DNA of 14,184 nucleotides from JAICLL01 sp035252155 (GCA_035252155.1 DATFDL010000451.1:1-14184), one strand, 5' to 3'. Positions 1 through 7,677 are shown, counted from the stretch's first letter. The notes: generated by a model from the letters alone, not told the origin. Numbers and translations: made by a program.

Positions 1-525
1 CATCAGCCACAGGTTGCCGCCCATCAACCCCTCGCGATAGCCAAAGCGGCGGTCGATCACAAACTCGCCGCCCAAGATCGGCACCACCCACACTCGCCGG
101 CCATGTCGCGCGTCGCGCCGCTGAAACCCGTCGCCAAAAAACGCGATCTTGCGACCTAGCTTAAAATACGGCTCGGCGTCTTGCAGGCTAAAGCAGGCCG
201 CGGTCGGGCAGGTGAGCACGTTCTGGCTCAGCCGCACCAGCAGGCTGCGCTCGAGCGCCTCGACGCGGTCTTTGCGAAACCGCGGCACGTGAAATTGCAC
301 CAGCGCCCCAGGCCGGCCGTCGGGCGTGGCCGGATCCTCGTCGCCGCCCGGACCGATGTAACGATCGAGCCCGGCCTCGCAATCGCAGAGGATGGTGCTC
401 GAGGCGTTGCCCGTCGCCGCGGTGACCGCATGGTCGAGCCAGCCACGGTCGCGGGCGGTAATGAGTACTTCGGCGTAGAGGCTGCGGAACGCCTCGGCGT
501 AGGTGTCGTCGATCTCAGCACTCAT
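1..525 (-). CDS. ftr: Formylmethanofuran:tetrahydromethanopterin N-formyltransferase, N-terminal part
   Basis: Ftr (FhcD in methylotrophic bacteria) moves the formyl group between formyl-H4MPT and (formyl)methanofuran in cytoplasmic C1 metabolism. The frame is open from an ATG at 525 to the window edge, giving 175 residues of a family usually near 300. Family stretches seen are IDDTYAEAF near the N-terminus, ATGNASSTILCDCEAG, TPDGRPG, LTCPTAACF, the FGDGF stretch, and a glycine-rich LMGGN at the edge. The start lies inside the end of the cyclo-ligase gene with an 11-base overlap (515-525), so translation is probably coupled. In bacteria this enzyme belongs to the H4MPT formaldehyde oxidation/detoxification pathway; the partner genes fhcABC, mch and fae are not in view. 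The C-terminal part lies outside the window. The family call is confident; in vivo direction is inferred. Confidence 0.88.
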   Translation of the reverse strand, partial: MSAEIDDTYAEAFRSLYAEVLITARDRGWLDHAVTAATGNASSTILCDCEAGLDRYIGPGGDEDPATPDGRPGALVQFHVPRFRKDRVEALERSLLVRLSQNVLTCPTAACFSLQDAEPYFKLGRKIAFFGDGFQRRDARHGRRVWVVPILGGEFVIDRRFGYREGLMGGNLWLM

Positions 526-1111
526 ACACCGCGCGCTCGGTGATGATTTTGTCCATGAACACGTCGTGCGGCGCGGTGGGGATTTCGTCGAACAGTTGGC
601 ACTCGAAGGCCAGCGCCACCAGCGGCGTGTCGGGCCGGGCGTGCTCGAGCAGCTTGTCGTAATAGCCCTTGCCGTGACCCATGCGGCCACCGCGGCGGTC
701 GAAGGCCACGCCCGGCACCATGATCAAATCGAGTTCCGCCACGTTGACTTGCTTGACGGCCAGCCCGCGCAGCTCGGCTTTCGGCTCCAGAATCTTGTAC
801 ATGCCGACGGCCAGCTCATCCATGCTATCCAAGAGGAACAGTTCCAGTTCTCCCTCGACGCAGTAGGGCACCACGATTCGCTTGCCATGCGTGAGTGCCT
901 CAGGCAGAAACTGCCGCGTGCGGACCTCGGTGCGCACATCGACGAAGCACATCACCGTGCGTGCCGCCTGGTATTCGGGCAGGGCGGCGAACTGATCGCA
1001 AATCCGCCGGCTCAGCTCTTCCTTGTTCTCTTGCGCCCGCCGATTGGCGTGGGCTTGTTCGCGGATGGCCTGCTTGCGCTGTTGAAAATCGATCACCTGT
1101 TCCGGCGGCAT
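515..1111 (-). CDS. fthC: 5-formyltetrahydrofolate cyclo-ligase (MTHFS family)
   Basis: This 198-residue protein matches the 5-formyl-THF cyclo-ligase family, which uses ATP to convert 5-formyl-THF to 5,10-methenyl-THF. The signature GGRMGHGKGYYDKLL lies in the C-terminal half, preceded by LIMVPGVAFD. The N-terminal basic helix (RKQAIREQAHANRR) and the VMCFVDVRTEVRT strand also fit. The frame stays open up to 1255, but I chose the ATG at 1111 because AAGGAG lies a few bases upstream and the residues above it are not family-like. The gene overlaps the start of ftr by 11 bases, so the two are probably co-transcribed. That may mean the enzyme bridges folate and methanopterin C1 pools, or acts on a pterin analogue; this is inference. 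A possible -10 box (TATACT) lies about 45 bases upstream. Confidence 0.9.
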   Translation of the reverse strand: MPPEQVIDFQQRKQAIREQAHANRRAQENKEELSRRICDQFAALPEYQAARTVMCFVDVRTEVRTRQFLPEALTHGKRIVVPYCVEGELELFLLDSMDELAVGMYKILEPKAELRGLAVKQVNVAELDLIMVPGVAFDRRGGRMGHGKGYYDKLLEHARPDTPLVALAFECQLFDEIPTAPHDVFMDKIITERAVYEC

Positions 1112-1155
1112 CCTGACTCCTTGGTTCCCGTGAGGACTGAATCGCGTACCGAGTG

Positions 1156-1161
1156 AGTATA
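1156..1161 (-). promoter_or_regulatory. Possible -10 box for the fthC-ftr operon
   Basis: On the minus strand this reads TATACT, five of six matches to TATAAT, inside a 120-base divergent gap between fthC and aguB. It lies 45 bases upstream of the fthC ATG at 1111, leaving room for a leader carrying the AAGGAG ribosome binding site. No convincing -35 box is visible at 17 bases, so this is only a candidate. Confidence 0.35.
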
Positions 1162-1231
1162 GCCGTTTCTCCCGCAGCCCGACCAGGGGCGGCCCATTTT
1201 CTCGCAGGGGCATCAACGCTACCATCAGTGA

Positions 1232-2146
1232 ATGGCTGAATCGCAACGCGCCCACTCACCGCCGACCCCCATGCACTGCCCGGCGAAAGTTTCGATCGGG
1301 CTGGTGCAGACGAGTTGCGGACCGACCAAAGAGGCCAACTTGGCCAAGGCGCTGGCTCGCATCGGCGAAGCGGCGGCGGCCGGCGCGCAAATCGTCTGCC
1401 TGCAGGAGCTGTTCGCAGGCGAATACTTTTGCCAGACCGAAGATCATGCGCGGTTCGCCGAGGCCGAGCCGATTCCCGGCCCCACCAGCCAAGCGCTGGC
1501 GGAGGCCGCGCGGCGGCATGGGGTGGTGGTCATCGGGTCGCTCTTCGAGCGGCGAGCCGCCGGACTGTATCACAACACAGCGGTCGTCTTCGACGCCGAT
1601 GGCCGACAGGCGGGCCTCTATCGCAAGATGCACATTCCCGACGACCCACTCTACTACGAAAAGTTCTATTTCACACCGGGCGATCTGGGATTTTCGAGCT
1701 GCCAGACGCGGTACGGACGGTTGGGCGTCTGCGTCTGCTGGGACCAGTGGTATCCCGAGGCCGCGCGGTTGACCGCGCTCACCGGCGCCCAGGTGCTGTT
1801 TTATCCGACGGCCATCGGCTGGCATCCCGCCGAAAAGGAAGAGTACGGCGCCAGCCAGCACTCGGCCTGGGAGACGATGATGCGCAGCCACGCGATTGCC
1901 AACGGCGTGTTTGTGGCCGCGGCCAATCGCACGGGCGGCGAGGGCAACCTGGAGTTCTGGGGCGCCTCGTTTGTCGCCGACCCCAACGGCAATGTGCTTG
2001 CCCGTGCCGACCACGGCGTCGAAACCACGTTGGTCGTCGAGTGCAATCTCGATCAGATCGACGTCGTCCGCACGCACTGGCCGTTTCTGCGCGATCGCCG
2101 CATCGACGCCTATGGCGATCTGGTGAAACGCTATCTTGATGGGTGA
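1232..2146 (+). CDS. aguB: N-carbamoylputrescine amidase
   Basis: This nitrilase-superfamily amidohydrolase releases putrescine, CO2 and ammonia from N-carbamoylputrescine. The catalytic triad is visible: Glu59 in CLQELF, Lys132 in LYRKMHIPDD and Cys169 in VCVCWDQWYPE. The substrate-specific stretches YYEKFYFTPGD and GWHPAEKEEYG also fit AguB rather than other nitrilases. Length is 304 residues from the ATG at 1232. An internal ATG at 1271 (Met14) just before the first conserved strand (VSIGLVQ) is an equally plausible start, and neither has a strong ribosome binding site. The next gene is agmatine deiminase, which makes this enzyme's substrate, so the pair forms the agmatine-to-putrescine route. 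No arginine decarboxylase is visible to supply agmatine. Confidence 0.93.
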   Translation: MAESQRAHSPPTPMHCPAKVSIGLVQTSCGPTKEANLAKALARIGEAAAAGAQIVCLQELFAGEYFCQTEDHARFAEAEPIPGPTSQALAEAARRHGVVVIGSLFERRAAGLYHNTAVVFDADGRQAGLYRKMHIPDDPLYYEKFYFTPGDLGFSSCQTRYGRLGVCVCWDQWYPEAARLTALTGAQVLFYPTAIGWHPAEKEEYGASQHSAWETMMRSHAIANGVFVAAANRTGGEGNLEFWGASFVADPNGNVLARADHGVETTLVVECNLDQIDVVRTHWPFLRDRRIDAYGDLVKRYLDG

Positions 2147-2149
2147 GGC

Positions 2150-2182
2150 GATTTTGGATTTTCGATTTTGGATTTTCGATTT
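2150..2182. repeat. A/T-rich tandem repeat, GATTTTGGATTTTC unit
   Basis: Two exact copies of a 14-base unit (2150-2163, 2164-2177) and a partial third copy (GATTT) sit in the gap between aguB and aguA. They stand out strongly from the GC-rich surroundings. The unit has a 7-base substructure (GATTTTG/GATTTTC). The frame of aguA stays open across it and a TTG could even start inside it, but that translation is not family-like, so I treat the stretch as non-coding. Confidence 0.8.
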
Positions 2183-2210
2183 ACATTCCTCGCCTCAAAC
2201 TTTCTTCCCT

Positions 2211-2235
2211 GGCCTCTGGCCTCTGACCTCCGGCC
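2211..2235. repeat. Short tandem repeat, GGCCTCT unit
   Basis: Two exact copies of GGCCTCT (2211-2224), a diverged copy GACCTCC (2225-2231) and a partial GGCC lie just after the A/T-rich tandem repeat and before the aguA start. The two blocks together fill much of the 126-base gap between two genes of one pathway. Confidence 0.65.
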
Positions 2236-2272
2236 CCTTCCTCCTGTGTCCGTCCCGCACGCTTCCACCGAC

Positions 2273-3295
2273 ATGCCCCCGGCCAGCTTCGGCTATCGCA
2301 TGCCGGCCGAGTGGGAGCCGCACGCGGCCACGTGGCTGTCGTGGCCGCATAATCGCGAAAGCTGGCCGGGCCAATTCGAGCCGATCCCCGGCGTCTGGGC
2401 CCAGTTGGTCGATGCTCTCTGCCAGGTCGAGCCGGTCCACATTCTCGCTGGGGGCGAGGCGGTCATGGCCGAGGCACTGCGCCTGGTGGGCCACTTTCCC
2501 CGCGTCACGCTGCACGATATTGCCACGAACGACGCCTGGATGCGCGACCACGGACCGATGTTTCTCACCGGCCCCGCCGGCACGCCGCCGGCGCTGGTCG
2601 ATTGGCAGTATAACGCCTGGGGCGGCAAGTATCCGCCCTTCGACCGCGACCAGGAAGTGCCGCGACAAATCGCCGAGACGCTCGGCTTTCGCCGATTCGA
2701 GCCGCAGATCGTGCTCGAAGGCGGAGCCGTCGATGTCAACGGCGCCGGCTCGCTACTCACGACCGAGCAATGCCTGCTGAACCCCAACCGCAATCCACAT
2801 CTGGGCCGCGCCGATTTGGAACAATACCTGGCCGATTATTGCGGCGCTCGGCATGTCATCTGGCTGGGCGGCGGCATTGCCGGCGATGATACCGACGGGC
2901 ATATCGACGAGCTGGCCCGTTTTGTCTCGCCCCGGACGGTGCTGGCGGCCTTCGAGGAGGATCCCTCCGACGTCAACCATGATCCGCTGCGCGACAATCT
3001 GCAGCGGTTGCGCTCCGCCGGCGACGAGCAAGGCCGCCCGCTCGAAATCGTCACGTTGCCCATGCCCCGCCCGATCTTTCATGGGGAGCATCGGCTGCCC
3101 GCCAGCTATCTGAATTTTTACATCGCCAACGCGCTGGTTGTGGTGCCGCAGTTTGGCGATTCGGCCGACGCGCTGGCCATCGAAACATTGGCCGAATTGT
3201 TTCCCGGCCGCCGCATCCGCGGGATGCGCGCAGTCGAGCTGGCCTGGGGTCTGGGGGCCTTTCACTGCATCACTCAGCAACAACCGCTCCTTTGA
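2273..3295 (+). CDS. aguA: Agmatine deiminase
   Basis: Agmatine deiminase (Porphyromonas-type peptidylarginine deiminase fold) hydrolyses agmatine to N-carbamoylputrescine and ammonia. Family signatures in order are MPAEWEPHAATWLSWPHN, TNDAWMRDHGP, LEGGAVDVNG, DTDGHIDELARF and the C-terminal FHCITQQQP carrying the nucleophilic Cys332. Length from the ATG at 2273 is 340 residues, normal for the family. The frame is open further upstream, but that part is encoded by intergenic repeats and has no family likeness. No clear Shine-Dalgarno sequence precedes the chosen ATG. The gene follows aguB in the same direction and makes its substrate. The stop codon overlaps the TTG start of the downstream secreted-protein gene. 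Confidence 0.93.
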   Translation: MPPASFGYRMPAEWEPHAATWLSWPHNRESWPGQFEPIPGVWAQLVDALCQVEPVHILAGGEAVMAEALRLVGHFPRVTLHDIATNDAWMRDHGPMFLTGPAGTPPALVDWQYNAWGGKYPPFDRDQEVPRQIAETLGFRRFEPQIVLEGGAVDVNGAGSLLTTEQCLLNPNRNPHLGRADLEQYLADYCGARHVIWLGGGIAGDDTDGHIDELARFVSPRTVLAAFEEDPSDVNHDPLRDNLQRLRSAGDEQGRPLEIVTLPMPRPIFHGEHRLPASYLNFYIANALVVVPQFGDSADALAIETLAELFPGRRIRGMRAVELAWGLGAFHCITQQQPLL

Positions 3296-4929
3296 TCGTC
3301 CCAACACCAACCCGAAGCGCCAGCGAGGCAGCCGCAGTCGGCCTGTTGATCTTGCTCTTGCCGCTGGCAGCGCTCGCCGCCGATTCCGCGACGCCCGCGT
3401 CGAAGCCGCCGCCCTCAAAGACCTATGCCGAAATTCGCGTCATCGATGCTGAGACCGGGCGCGGGGTGCCGCTGGTCGAGCTGGAGACGGTCAATAATTT
3501 AACTTTCGTCACCGATAACGCGGGCCGGGTGGCGTTCAAGGAACCCGGCTTGATGGACCGCGAGGTCTTTTTCACCGTTCGTAGCCAGGGCTACGAAGTG
3601 CCGAAAGACGGCTTCGGCATCGCGGGAGTCAGGTTAACGCCGCGCGTCGGCTCGGCGGCCGAGATCAAAATCACGCGGCGGAACCGGGCCGAACGGCTCT
3701 GTCGGCTCACCGGTGAGGGGCTGTATCGCGACACGCTTCTACTGGGTTACGCGCCGCCGGTTGCTCCGTCGGCCCATCCCGGCAACGTCGCAGGGCAAGA
3801 CTCGGTGCAGGCCGCCCTCTATCGCGGCAAGGTTTACTGGTTTTGGGGCGACACCCTGCGCATGGAATACCCGCTGGGCCTGTTTCGCACGTCCGGCGCG
3901 ACGACACCGATCTTCAATCCGAAGGACCCGAAATCCGATCCCGCCCACGGTATCGCCTTCGACTATTTCGTCGATCAGAAATCGGGCTTCGCTCGGGCGA
4001 TGATGCCACTCGACGAACGGCCCGAGGGCGTCGTGTGGATCAGTGCCGTGGCGGTCGTGCCCGACGAACGCGGATACGCTAACCCGAAGCGCCAGCGAGG
4101 CGTGAAAGAGAAGCTGATCGCGCATTACTCGCGCCGCAAAGGGTTGGGGGACGAGTACGAGCAGGGCATCGCCATGTTCGACGACGAACAGGCGGTGTTT
4201 ACTTCGGCCAAGCAACTACCGCTCGACGAAAGCTGGCGCCGGCCCACCGGCCACCCGGTTGTCTTCAACGACCAAGGAACCCGATGGTTGATGTTCGGCA
4301 GCCCGACGCCGAATGTGCGTGTTCGAGCGACACTGCAAAGTGTGCTCGATCCCACTCAGTACGAAGCATTCACCTGCTTGAAACCCGGCGGTGATCCGAC
4401 GCTTTCAGAACCGGAAATCGGGGCCGACGGCGCTCCGGTTTGGCGCTGGCAGAAAGCCCTGCCGCCGTTGGATTCAAAGACCGAACGGAAGCTAGTGGCG
4501 AGCGGCAAAATCGAGCCGCGGGACGCTCGGTTCTGTCCGGCCGATTCCGAAGCGCCGGACGAACGCATCGTGCTGCACAGCGGGTCGGTGCGGTGGAACG
4601 AGTATCGCAAACGTTGCGTGCTGCTAGCGGGGCAGATCGGCGGCAAGTCGTCACATCTGGGCGAAGTCTGGTATGCCGAAGCCGACCATCCCACGGGGCC
4701 GTTCGCCGTCGCCGTGCGCGTGGTCACGCACGACCGGCAGAGTTTTTACAACGTTTGCCACCACGCCTTTCTCGATCGCGATGGCGGACGGACGATCCAT
4801 TTCGAGGGAACGTACACCAACGAGTTTTCGGGCAATCCGCACAAGACGCCGCGGTACAACTACAACCAGGTGCTGTACCGCCTCGATCTCGACCTGCCAG
4901 CGCTGCGCGAAGCGCAGGCGGGCAAGTGA
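3292..4929 (+). CDS. Secreted protein of unknown function, possible beta-propeller (DUF4185-like)
   Basis: The 545-residue product starts with a likely Sec signal peptide: a hydrophobic run VGLLILLLPLAALA followed by an ALA-AD cleavage site near residue 30. Residues 45-125 resemble a carboxypeptidase-regulatory/transthyretin-like fold (RVIDAETGRGVPLVELETVN, FTVRSQGYEVP). The rest has strand-rich repeats with aromatic motifs such as GKVYWFWGDT, GTRWLMFGS and GGRTIHFEGTYTNEF, reminiscent of five-bladed propellers of the GH43/DUF4185 kind; this is a weak, by-eye assignment. The TTG start at 3292 overlaps the aguA stop, so translation is probably coupled. Two copies of a 20-base dispersed repeat lie inside the gene: one encodes part of the signal-peptide n-region, the other inserts NPKRQRG at residues 264-270. 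Function and any link to putrescine synthesis are unknown. Confidence 0.75.
   Translation: MIVPTPTRSASEAAAVGLLILLLPLAALAADSATPASKPPPSKTYAEIRVIDAETGRGVPLVELETVNNLTFVTDNAGRVAFKEPGLMDREVFFTVRSQGYEVPKDGFGIAGVRLTPRVGSAAEIKITRRNRAERLCRLTGEGLYRDTLLLGYAPPVAPSAHPGNVAGQDSVQAALYRGKVYWFWGDTLRMEYPLGLFRTSGATTPIFNPKDPKSDPAHGIAFDYFVDQKSGFARAMMPLDERPEGVVWISAVAVVPDERGYANPKRQRGVKEKLIAHYSRRKGLGDEYEQGIAMFDDEQAVFTSAKQLPLDESWRRPTGHPVVFNDQGTRWLMFGSPTPNVRVRATLQSVLDPTQYEAFTCLKPGGDPTLSEPEIGADGAPVWRWQKALPPLDSKTERKLVASGKIEPRDARFCPADSEAPDERIVLHSGSVRWNEYRKRCVLLAGQIGGKSSHLGEVWYAEADHPTGPFAVAVRVVTHDRQSFYNVCHHAFLDRDGGRTIHFEGTYTNEFSGNPHKTPRYNYNQVLYRLDLDLPALREAQAGK
3309..3328 (+). repeat. Dispersed 20-base repeat, copy A
   Basis: This copy, AACCCGAAGCGCCAGCGAGG, is identical to the one at 4081-4100. 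Here it lies 17 bases into the secreted-protein gene and is read in a different frame, giving PTRSASEA in the n-region of the signal peptide. The start codon of that gene may therefore have been reshaped by the insertion. Confidence 0.85.
4081..4100 (+). repeat. Dispersed 20-base repeat, copy B (NPKRQRG)
   Basis: An exact match to copy A, this time read in frame as NPKRQRG at residues 264-270 of the secreted protein. It sits between VVPDERGYA and VKEKLIAHYS, where a surface loop is plausible. The frame is preserved on both sides, so the repeat is tolerated as an in-frame insertion. Confidence 0.85.
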
Positions 4930-4946
4930 GAGGCGGGTTTGGCCTC
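4930..4946. terminator. Weak hairpin at a convergent gene junction
   Basis: GAGGC and GCCTC can pair around a 7-base loop directly after the stop of the secreted-protein gene, in a 31-base gap where two genes converge. There is no T-run after it on either strand, so terminator function is only suggested by position. Confidence 0.2.
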
Positions 4947-4960
4947 GCCATGCAGGTGTC

Positions 4961-5299
4961 TCAAAGCATCGAAGGACTAGGATCGTCGAACTCCCTATTC
5001 AGCATAAGCTCGCGAAAGCTCCTTGCAGAATTCGACAATTCCGAAGGAGCGAACGTGAACAACGTCACGATGTCGCGCTGAGTCTCCGACGGAAGCTTAA
5101 CCAACTGCTCTTCTACGAGCATGTCTCGCTTGTCGCGCGGCATTCCTTCGAAGCTACTGTCGATCACGCGCACGCGGATTGACGCCGAATTGTAACGGTA
5201 AGCGTCCGCTTGCTCGAATGTTTGCCCCAGAAGTTCCTCGATGTGGCGGGTTTCCTCAGTTCGATTGGATTCCCATGCGTTGGTAGAGGATGTTGTCAT
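4961..5299 (-). CDS. Unknown small protein, second gene of a two-gene operon
   Basis: I do not recognise this 112-residue protein with certainty. It starts at the ATG at 5299, whose ATGA overlaps the TGA of the upstream gene, a classic coupling arrangement. An in-frame ATG at 5320 is less likely. The central part, ASIRVRVIDSSFEGMPRDKRDMLVEE followed by VTLFTFAPSEL, has the rhythm of a BolA-like fold (strand, FEG, basic helix, strand, TP/APSE), but this is by eye only and the classic RH motif is absent. The product is soluble, with no signal peptide or membrane segment. Base composition is clearly less GC-rich than that of neighbouring genes, which may indicate transfer. Confidence 0.7.
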   Translation of the reverse strand: MTTSSTNAWESNRTEETRHIEELLGQTFEQADAYRYNSASIRVRVIDSSFEGMPRDKRDMLVEEQLVKLPSETQRDIVTLFTFAPSELSNSARSFRELMLNREFDDPSPSML

Positions 5300-5487
5300 G
5301 GTATTTGTGGCTCCACCCATTGGTATATTGCCTTGGCGGTATTGAGTAGGGCATTTGTCTCCCCAGTGTCCTTCCGCCCGGTCTCGTATCGCAAGTCAGT
5401 GGTCCAGTCGAAACGCCGCATCCTCCGGGCAAGTTCCAATCGCTGAAGGGCGACTCTCAAGAAATCACGAGCCGTCGTTGGCTGCAT
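5296..5487 (-). CDS. Unknown small protein, first gene of a two-gene operon
   Basis: This 63-residue product begins MQPTTARDFLRVALQRLEL and contains the aromatic/basic stretch RRMRRFDWTTDLRYETGRKD, followed by TNALLNTAKAIYQWVEP. It looks helical and soluble, with no recognised domain. I chose the ATG at 5487 because a good -10 box (TATAAT at 5528-5533) would place the transcript start near 5520, downstream of the alternative TTG at 5556. The TTG would give 86 residues. No strong ribosome binding site is visible at either start. The stop overlaps the ATG of the next gene by four bases, so the two products are likely made together and may act together. Confidence 0.6.
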   Translation of the reverse strand: MQPTTARDFLRVALQRLELARRMRRFDWTTDLRYETGRKDTGETNALLNTAKAIYQWVEPQIP

Positions 5488-5527
5488 CGGACCGCTGCGG
5501 AAAGCACCAAAACTTGGTTGACGTTCT

Positions 5528-5556
5528 ATTATAGCCCCGCCGTGAGAAGCAACCAA
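5528..5556 (-). promoter_or_regulatory. Sigma-70-like promoter for the two unknown small genes
   Basis: On the minus strand TTGGTT (5551-5556) and a perfect TATAAT (5528-5533) are separated by 17 bases. The -35 matches only three of six positions, but the -10 is exact and the spacing ideal. It lies about 40 bases upstream of the ATG at 5487. Confidence 0.5.
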
Positions 5557-5594
5557 CTCTAAGTTTATGCACCCTTGCCGGATCGACGGATTCG

Positions 5595-7343
5595 CTAGGA
5601 TTCTTGGTCGGCGAGCCAGGCGTTGATTCGCTCGATGATTTCCGCCGGGTTTTGGCCCTCGCCCGCTACGAACGAGCCGATGGTCAGCTCGCCGGGCACG
5701 GCTCGCGTCCGTGCGACGTAGCCAAAGCCCCAGGCGATCAATTCGTCTTCAAGTGACGGATGTTCGGCGAGCAATATCTTCAGCGAAGAGCGCGCTGTAA
5801 TGCGTCCTCGCGTCAGCAGCGAATCGGCCGGCGGCCAAAGTGTGCGAAGGCAGTTGGCCGCGAACAACGCCAACGCGGTTAGTTCCAGCGGCGCCGAGTA
5901 CGCCAGCACGGCATAGGCGGCCGGCCAGACAGCCGTGCCAAGTTCGCTGGTCACGCGCAGCAGACAGCCCGCTTGCACGAGAAAAAAAATCGGCTTGACC
6001 AGCCGCGGCCAGGCCAACAACGTTTGTCCGAGAATGGGCAACAATCTCTGCCCGACTCCGAGGATCAAGGTCGTCATAAACCCCACGGCCAGAGCGTGCC
6101 GAGCCGCGCCGACACTACTGTGCGACGGGGCCACGCCGGTGGAGGCCCAACGCAGCGACGCGACGGTGAGCAAGAGCAGCCCGACCAGCAACCAAAGAAA
6201 TGCGCACTGCACATAATATCGCAGAAAGTGGACGCCAATTTCCGGGCGCGAGGCCGACCACGAAGCGTCCGGGGCGGGGCGCCCGCGCCGGCGAAAGCCG
6301 CGCATGCCGGTGGCATAGCATCCCGCTCCGCCCAGAATCAAGAATGCTCCCACCGCTCGCAGCCACGGCCAGGCTTCGGGCGATCCGTTCAACATCAACG
6401 AGCCGGCGTTGTGCAGCCAAAAAGTCAACTCAATCGGCCTCGAGCGAGGCGAGCCGGCGCCCAAAAAGCCTGGCAACAATCGCAAGCCGAATCCATAGAT
6501 GGCATTGATCGCAAAACCGAACACAGCGAACTGGAGCAACAGCAATCGCGCCCGGTCGGAATAGAGCGGGGCGTCGGCGGTCGCCAGCCGAGCGCGCAGC
6601 GCCAGCATCAACGTGGCCCAGCCCAACAGCCAGCCGGACGAGGCCAATATCAACCGCGCCCAGGTGATGTGCAGTTTGCCGGCCACTTGGAGCGTGACAA
6701 TCGTTAAGAATCCGGCGGCCGAAATCCAGAGAAGCTCGCCGCTGGCCAGTGCTAGCCACGGAAACGCCGATGGCGCCAGTGAACCGACAAAGCTGCCGCC
6801 AACGCCGGTAATGAGCGCTGCCAGCAGTGCCCGCACCACTAGAGGTGATACCGGCCGCCGCCCTGTGGCCGTGGGCAAATACCGCAGAGCAATGCCCATC
6901 ACGAACGCAACGATAAAGCCCCAGAGCTGTGCCTCGCCATGGACGACGACAAACCGATCGGGCACGGCGGCGAAGCTACCTTCTCGGCTGATCTGCCAAA
7001 GCAACCATCCGCCCCAGCCGACTCCCAACGAGAGCGTGCAGATCAGGGCCGCGGCCACGAACGGGCGATGGGTGGTTCGTTCGGCCGGTCCCCGGAAGTC
7101 GATGGTCGTGCCCGCTACCGCGGCTAACTCGGCCAAGAGTGTCGCGGCAAGCACGCCGCGACGTGCGGCGAAGCGCTCAATTGGTTCGAGGTGTCCGAAT
7201 TTGACCCCGGGCCGGTCCGGCTCGGCGTAGCGCGCGAAAACCTCGCGGCAGCCGAGATAGTCGGCGGCGGCCTGCCGCACCGTCATCTCGGGCCGCAACG
7301 GCGGCCGGGCGGAAGTCGTTGGCTTAGACGCACGGAAAGACAT
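5595..7343 (-). CDS. nnrS: NnrS family membrane protein with ScdA_N-like and DUF1858-like end domains
   Basis: NnrS proteins are polytopic membrane haem/copper proteins linked to nitric oxide stress and denitrification. The 582-residue product has about a dozen hydrophobic segments between residues 95 and 500. Family histidine motifs are visible: HGEAQLWGF (His135), WLHNAGSLM (His311) and HALAVGFMTTLILGVGQRLLP (His416). The N-terminal 80 residues (CREVFARYAEPDRPGVKFGHLEPIERFAARRGV) resemble the ScdA_N/DUF542 type of module. The C-terminus (SLKILLAEHPSLEDELIAWGF ... ERINAWL) resembles DUF1858, without a CxxC pair. The start at 7343 lacks a clear Shine-Dalgarno sequence; Met20 is an alternative. 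The gene is transcribed towards the small unknown operon and divergently from the HVA1 gene, and lies near other NO-stress genes. Confidence 0.88.
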   Translation of the reverse strand: MSFRASKPTTSARPPLRPEMTVRQAAADYLGCREVFARYAEPDRPGVKFGHLEPIERFAARRGVLAATLLAELAAVAGTTIDFRGPAERTTHRPFVAAALICTLSLGVGWGGWLLWQISREGSFAAVPDRFVVVHGEAQLWGFIVAFVMGIALRYLPTATGRRPVSPLVVRALLAALITGVGGSFVGSLAPSAFPWLALASGELLWISAAGFLTIVTLQVAGKLHITWARLILASSGWLLGWATLMLALRARLATADAPLYSDRARLLLLQFAVFGFAINAIYGFGLRLLPGFLGAGSPRSRPIELTFWLHNAGSLMLNGSPEAWPWLRAVGAFLILGGAGCYATGMRGFRRRGRPAPDASWSASRPEIGVHFLRYYVQCAFLWLLVGLLLLTVASLRWASTGVAPSHSSVGAARHALAVGFMTTLILGVGQRLLPILGQTLLAWPRLVKPIFFLVQAGCLLRVTSELGTAVWPAAYAVLAYSAPLELTALALFAANCLRTLWPPADSLLTRGRITARSSLKILLAEHPSLEDELIAWGFGYVARTRAVPGELTIGSFVAGEGQNPAEIIERINAWLADQES

Positions 7344-7419
7344 GCGTGAAGATTACGGCACGAGATTTGAGGGAGTTTGGGCCGGCGGTGAAATCCACGA
7401 CCTTTTTAGGACGACACGG

Positions 7420-7677
7420 ATGAAACATAACTTCAAAGCGGGCGATCATGTGGAATGGAATTCGGAAGCGGGCCGCGTGCGCGGAACGATCGTCAAGAAG
7501 ATCACTTCCGAAACGAAGTTCAAAGGGTACACGCGCCACGCCTCGAAAGACGAGCCACAGTATCTCATCCAAAGCGACAAGACCGAACACCTGGCCATGC
7601 ACAAAGGATCGGCGCTGAAAAAGCTGCGCTCCACCAGCAAGCGGCCGGCCCGGCGGAAGCAAAGCGGTTCGAAATAG
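7420..7677 (+). CDS. Small HVA1/DUF2945 (Tudor-like) protein
   Basis: The 85-residue product begins MKHNFKAGDHVEWNSEAGRVRGTIVKKI, the typical opening of the DUF2945/HVA1 Tudor-like family. It ends in a basic tail (KKLRSTSKRPARRKQSGSK) that could bind nucleic acid. I chose the ATG at 7420 because the family starts there and AGGA lies eight bases upstream; the frame is open further back to 7342, but those residues are not family-like. The molecular role of the family is not established. Its last codons overlap the terminator of the converging operon. Confidence 0.85.
   Translation: MKHNFKAGDHVEWNSEAGRVRGTIVKKITSETKFKGYTRHASKDEPQYLIQSDKTEHLAMHKGSALKKLRSTSKRPARRKQSGSK

Noticed and set aside
2753..3418. 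Open frame on the minus strand (221 codons) opposite aguA
   Set aside because: Shadow of aguA, whose conserved motifs lie on the plus strand.
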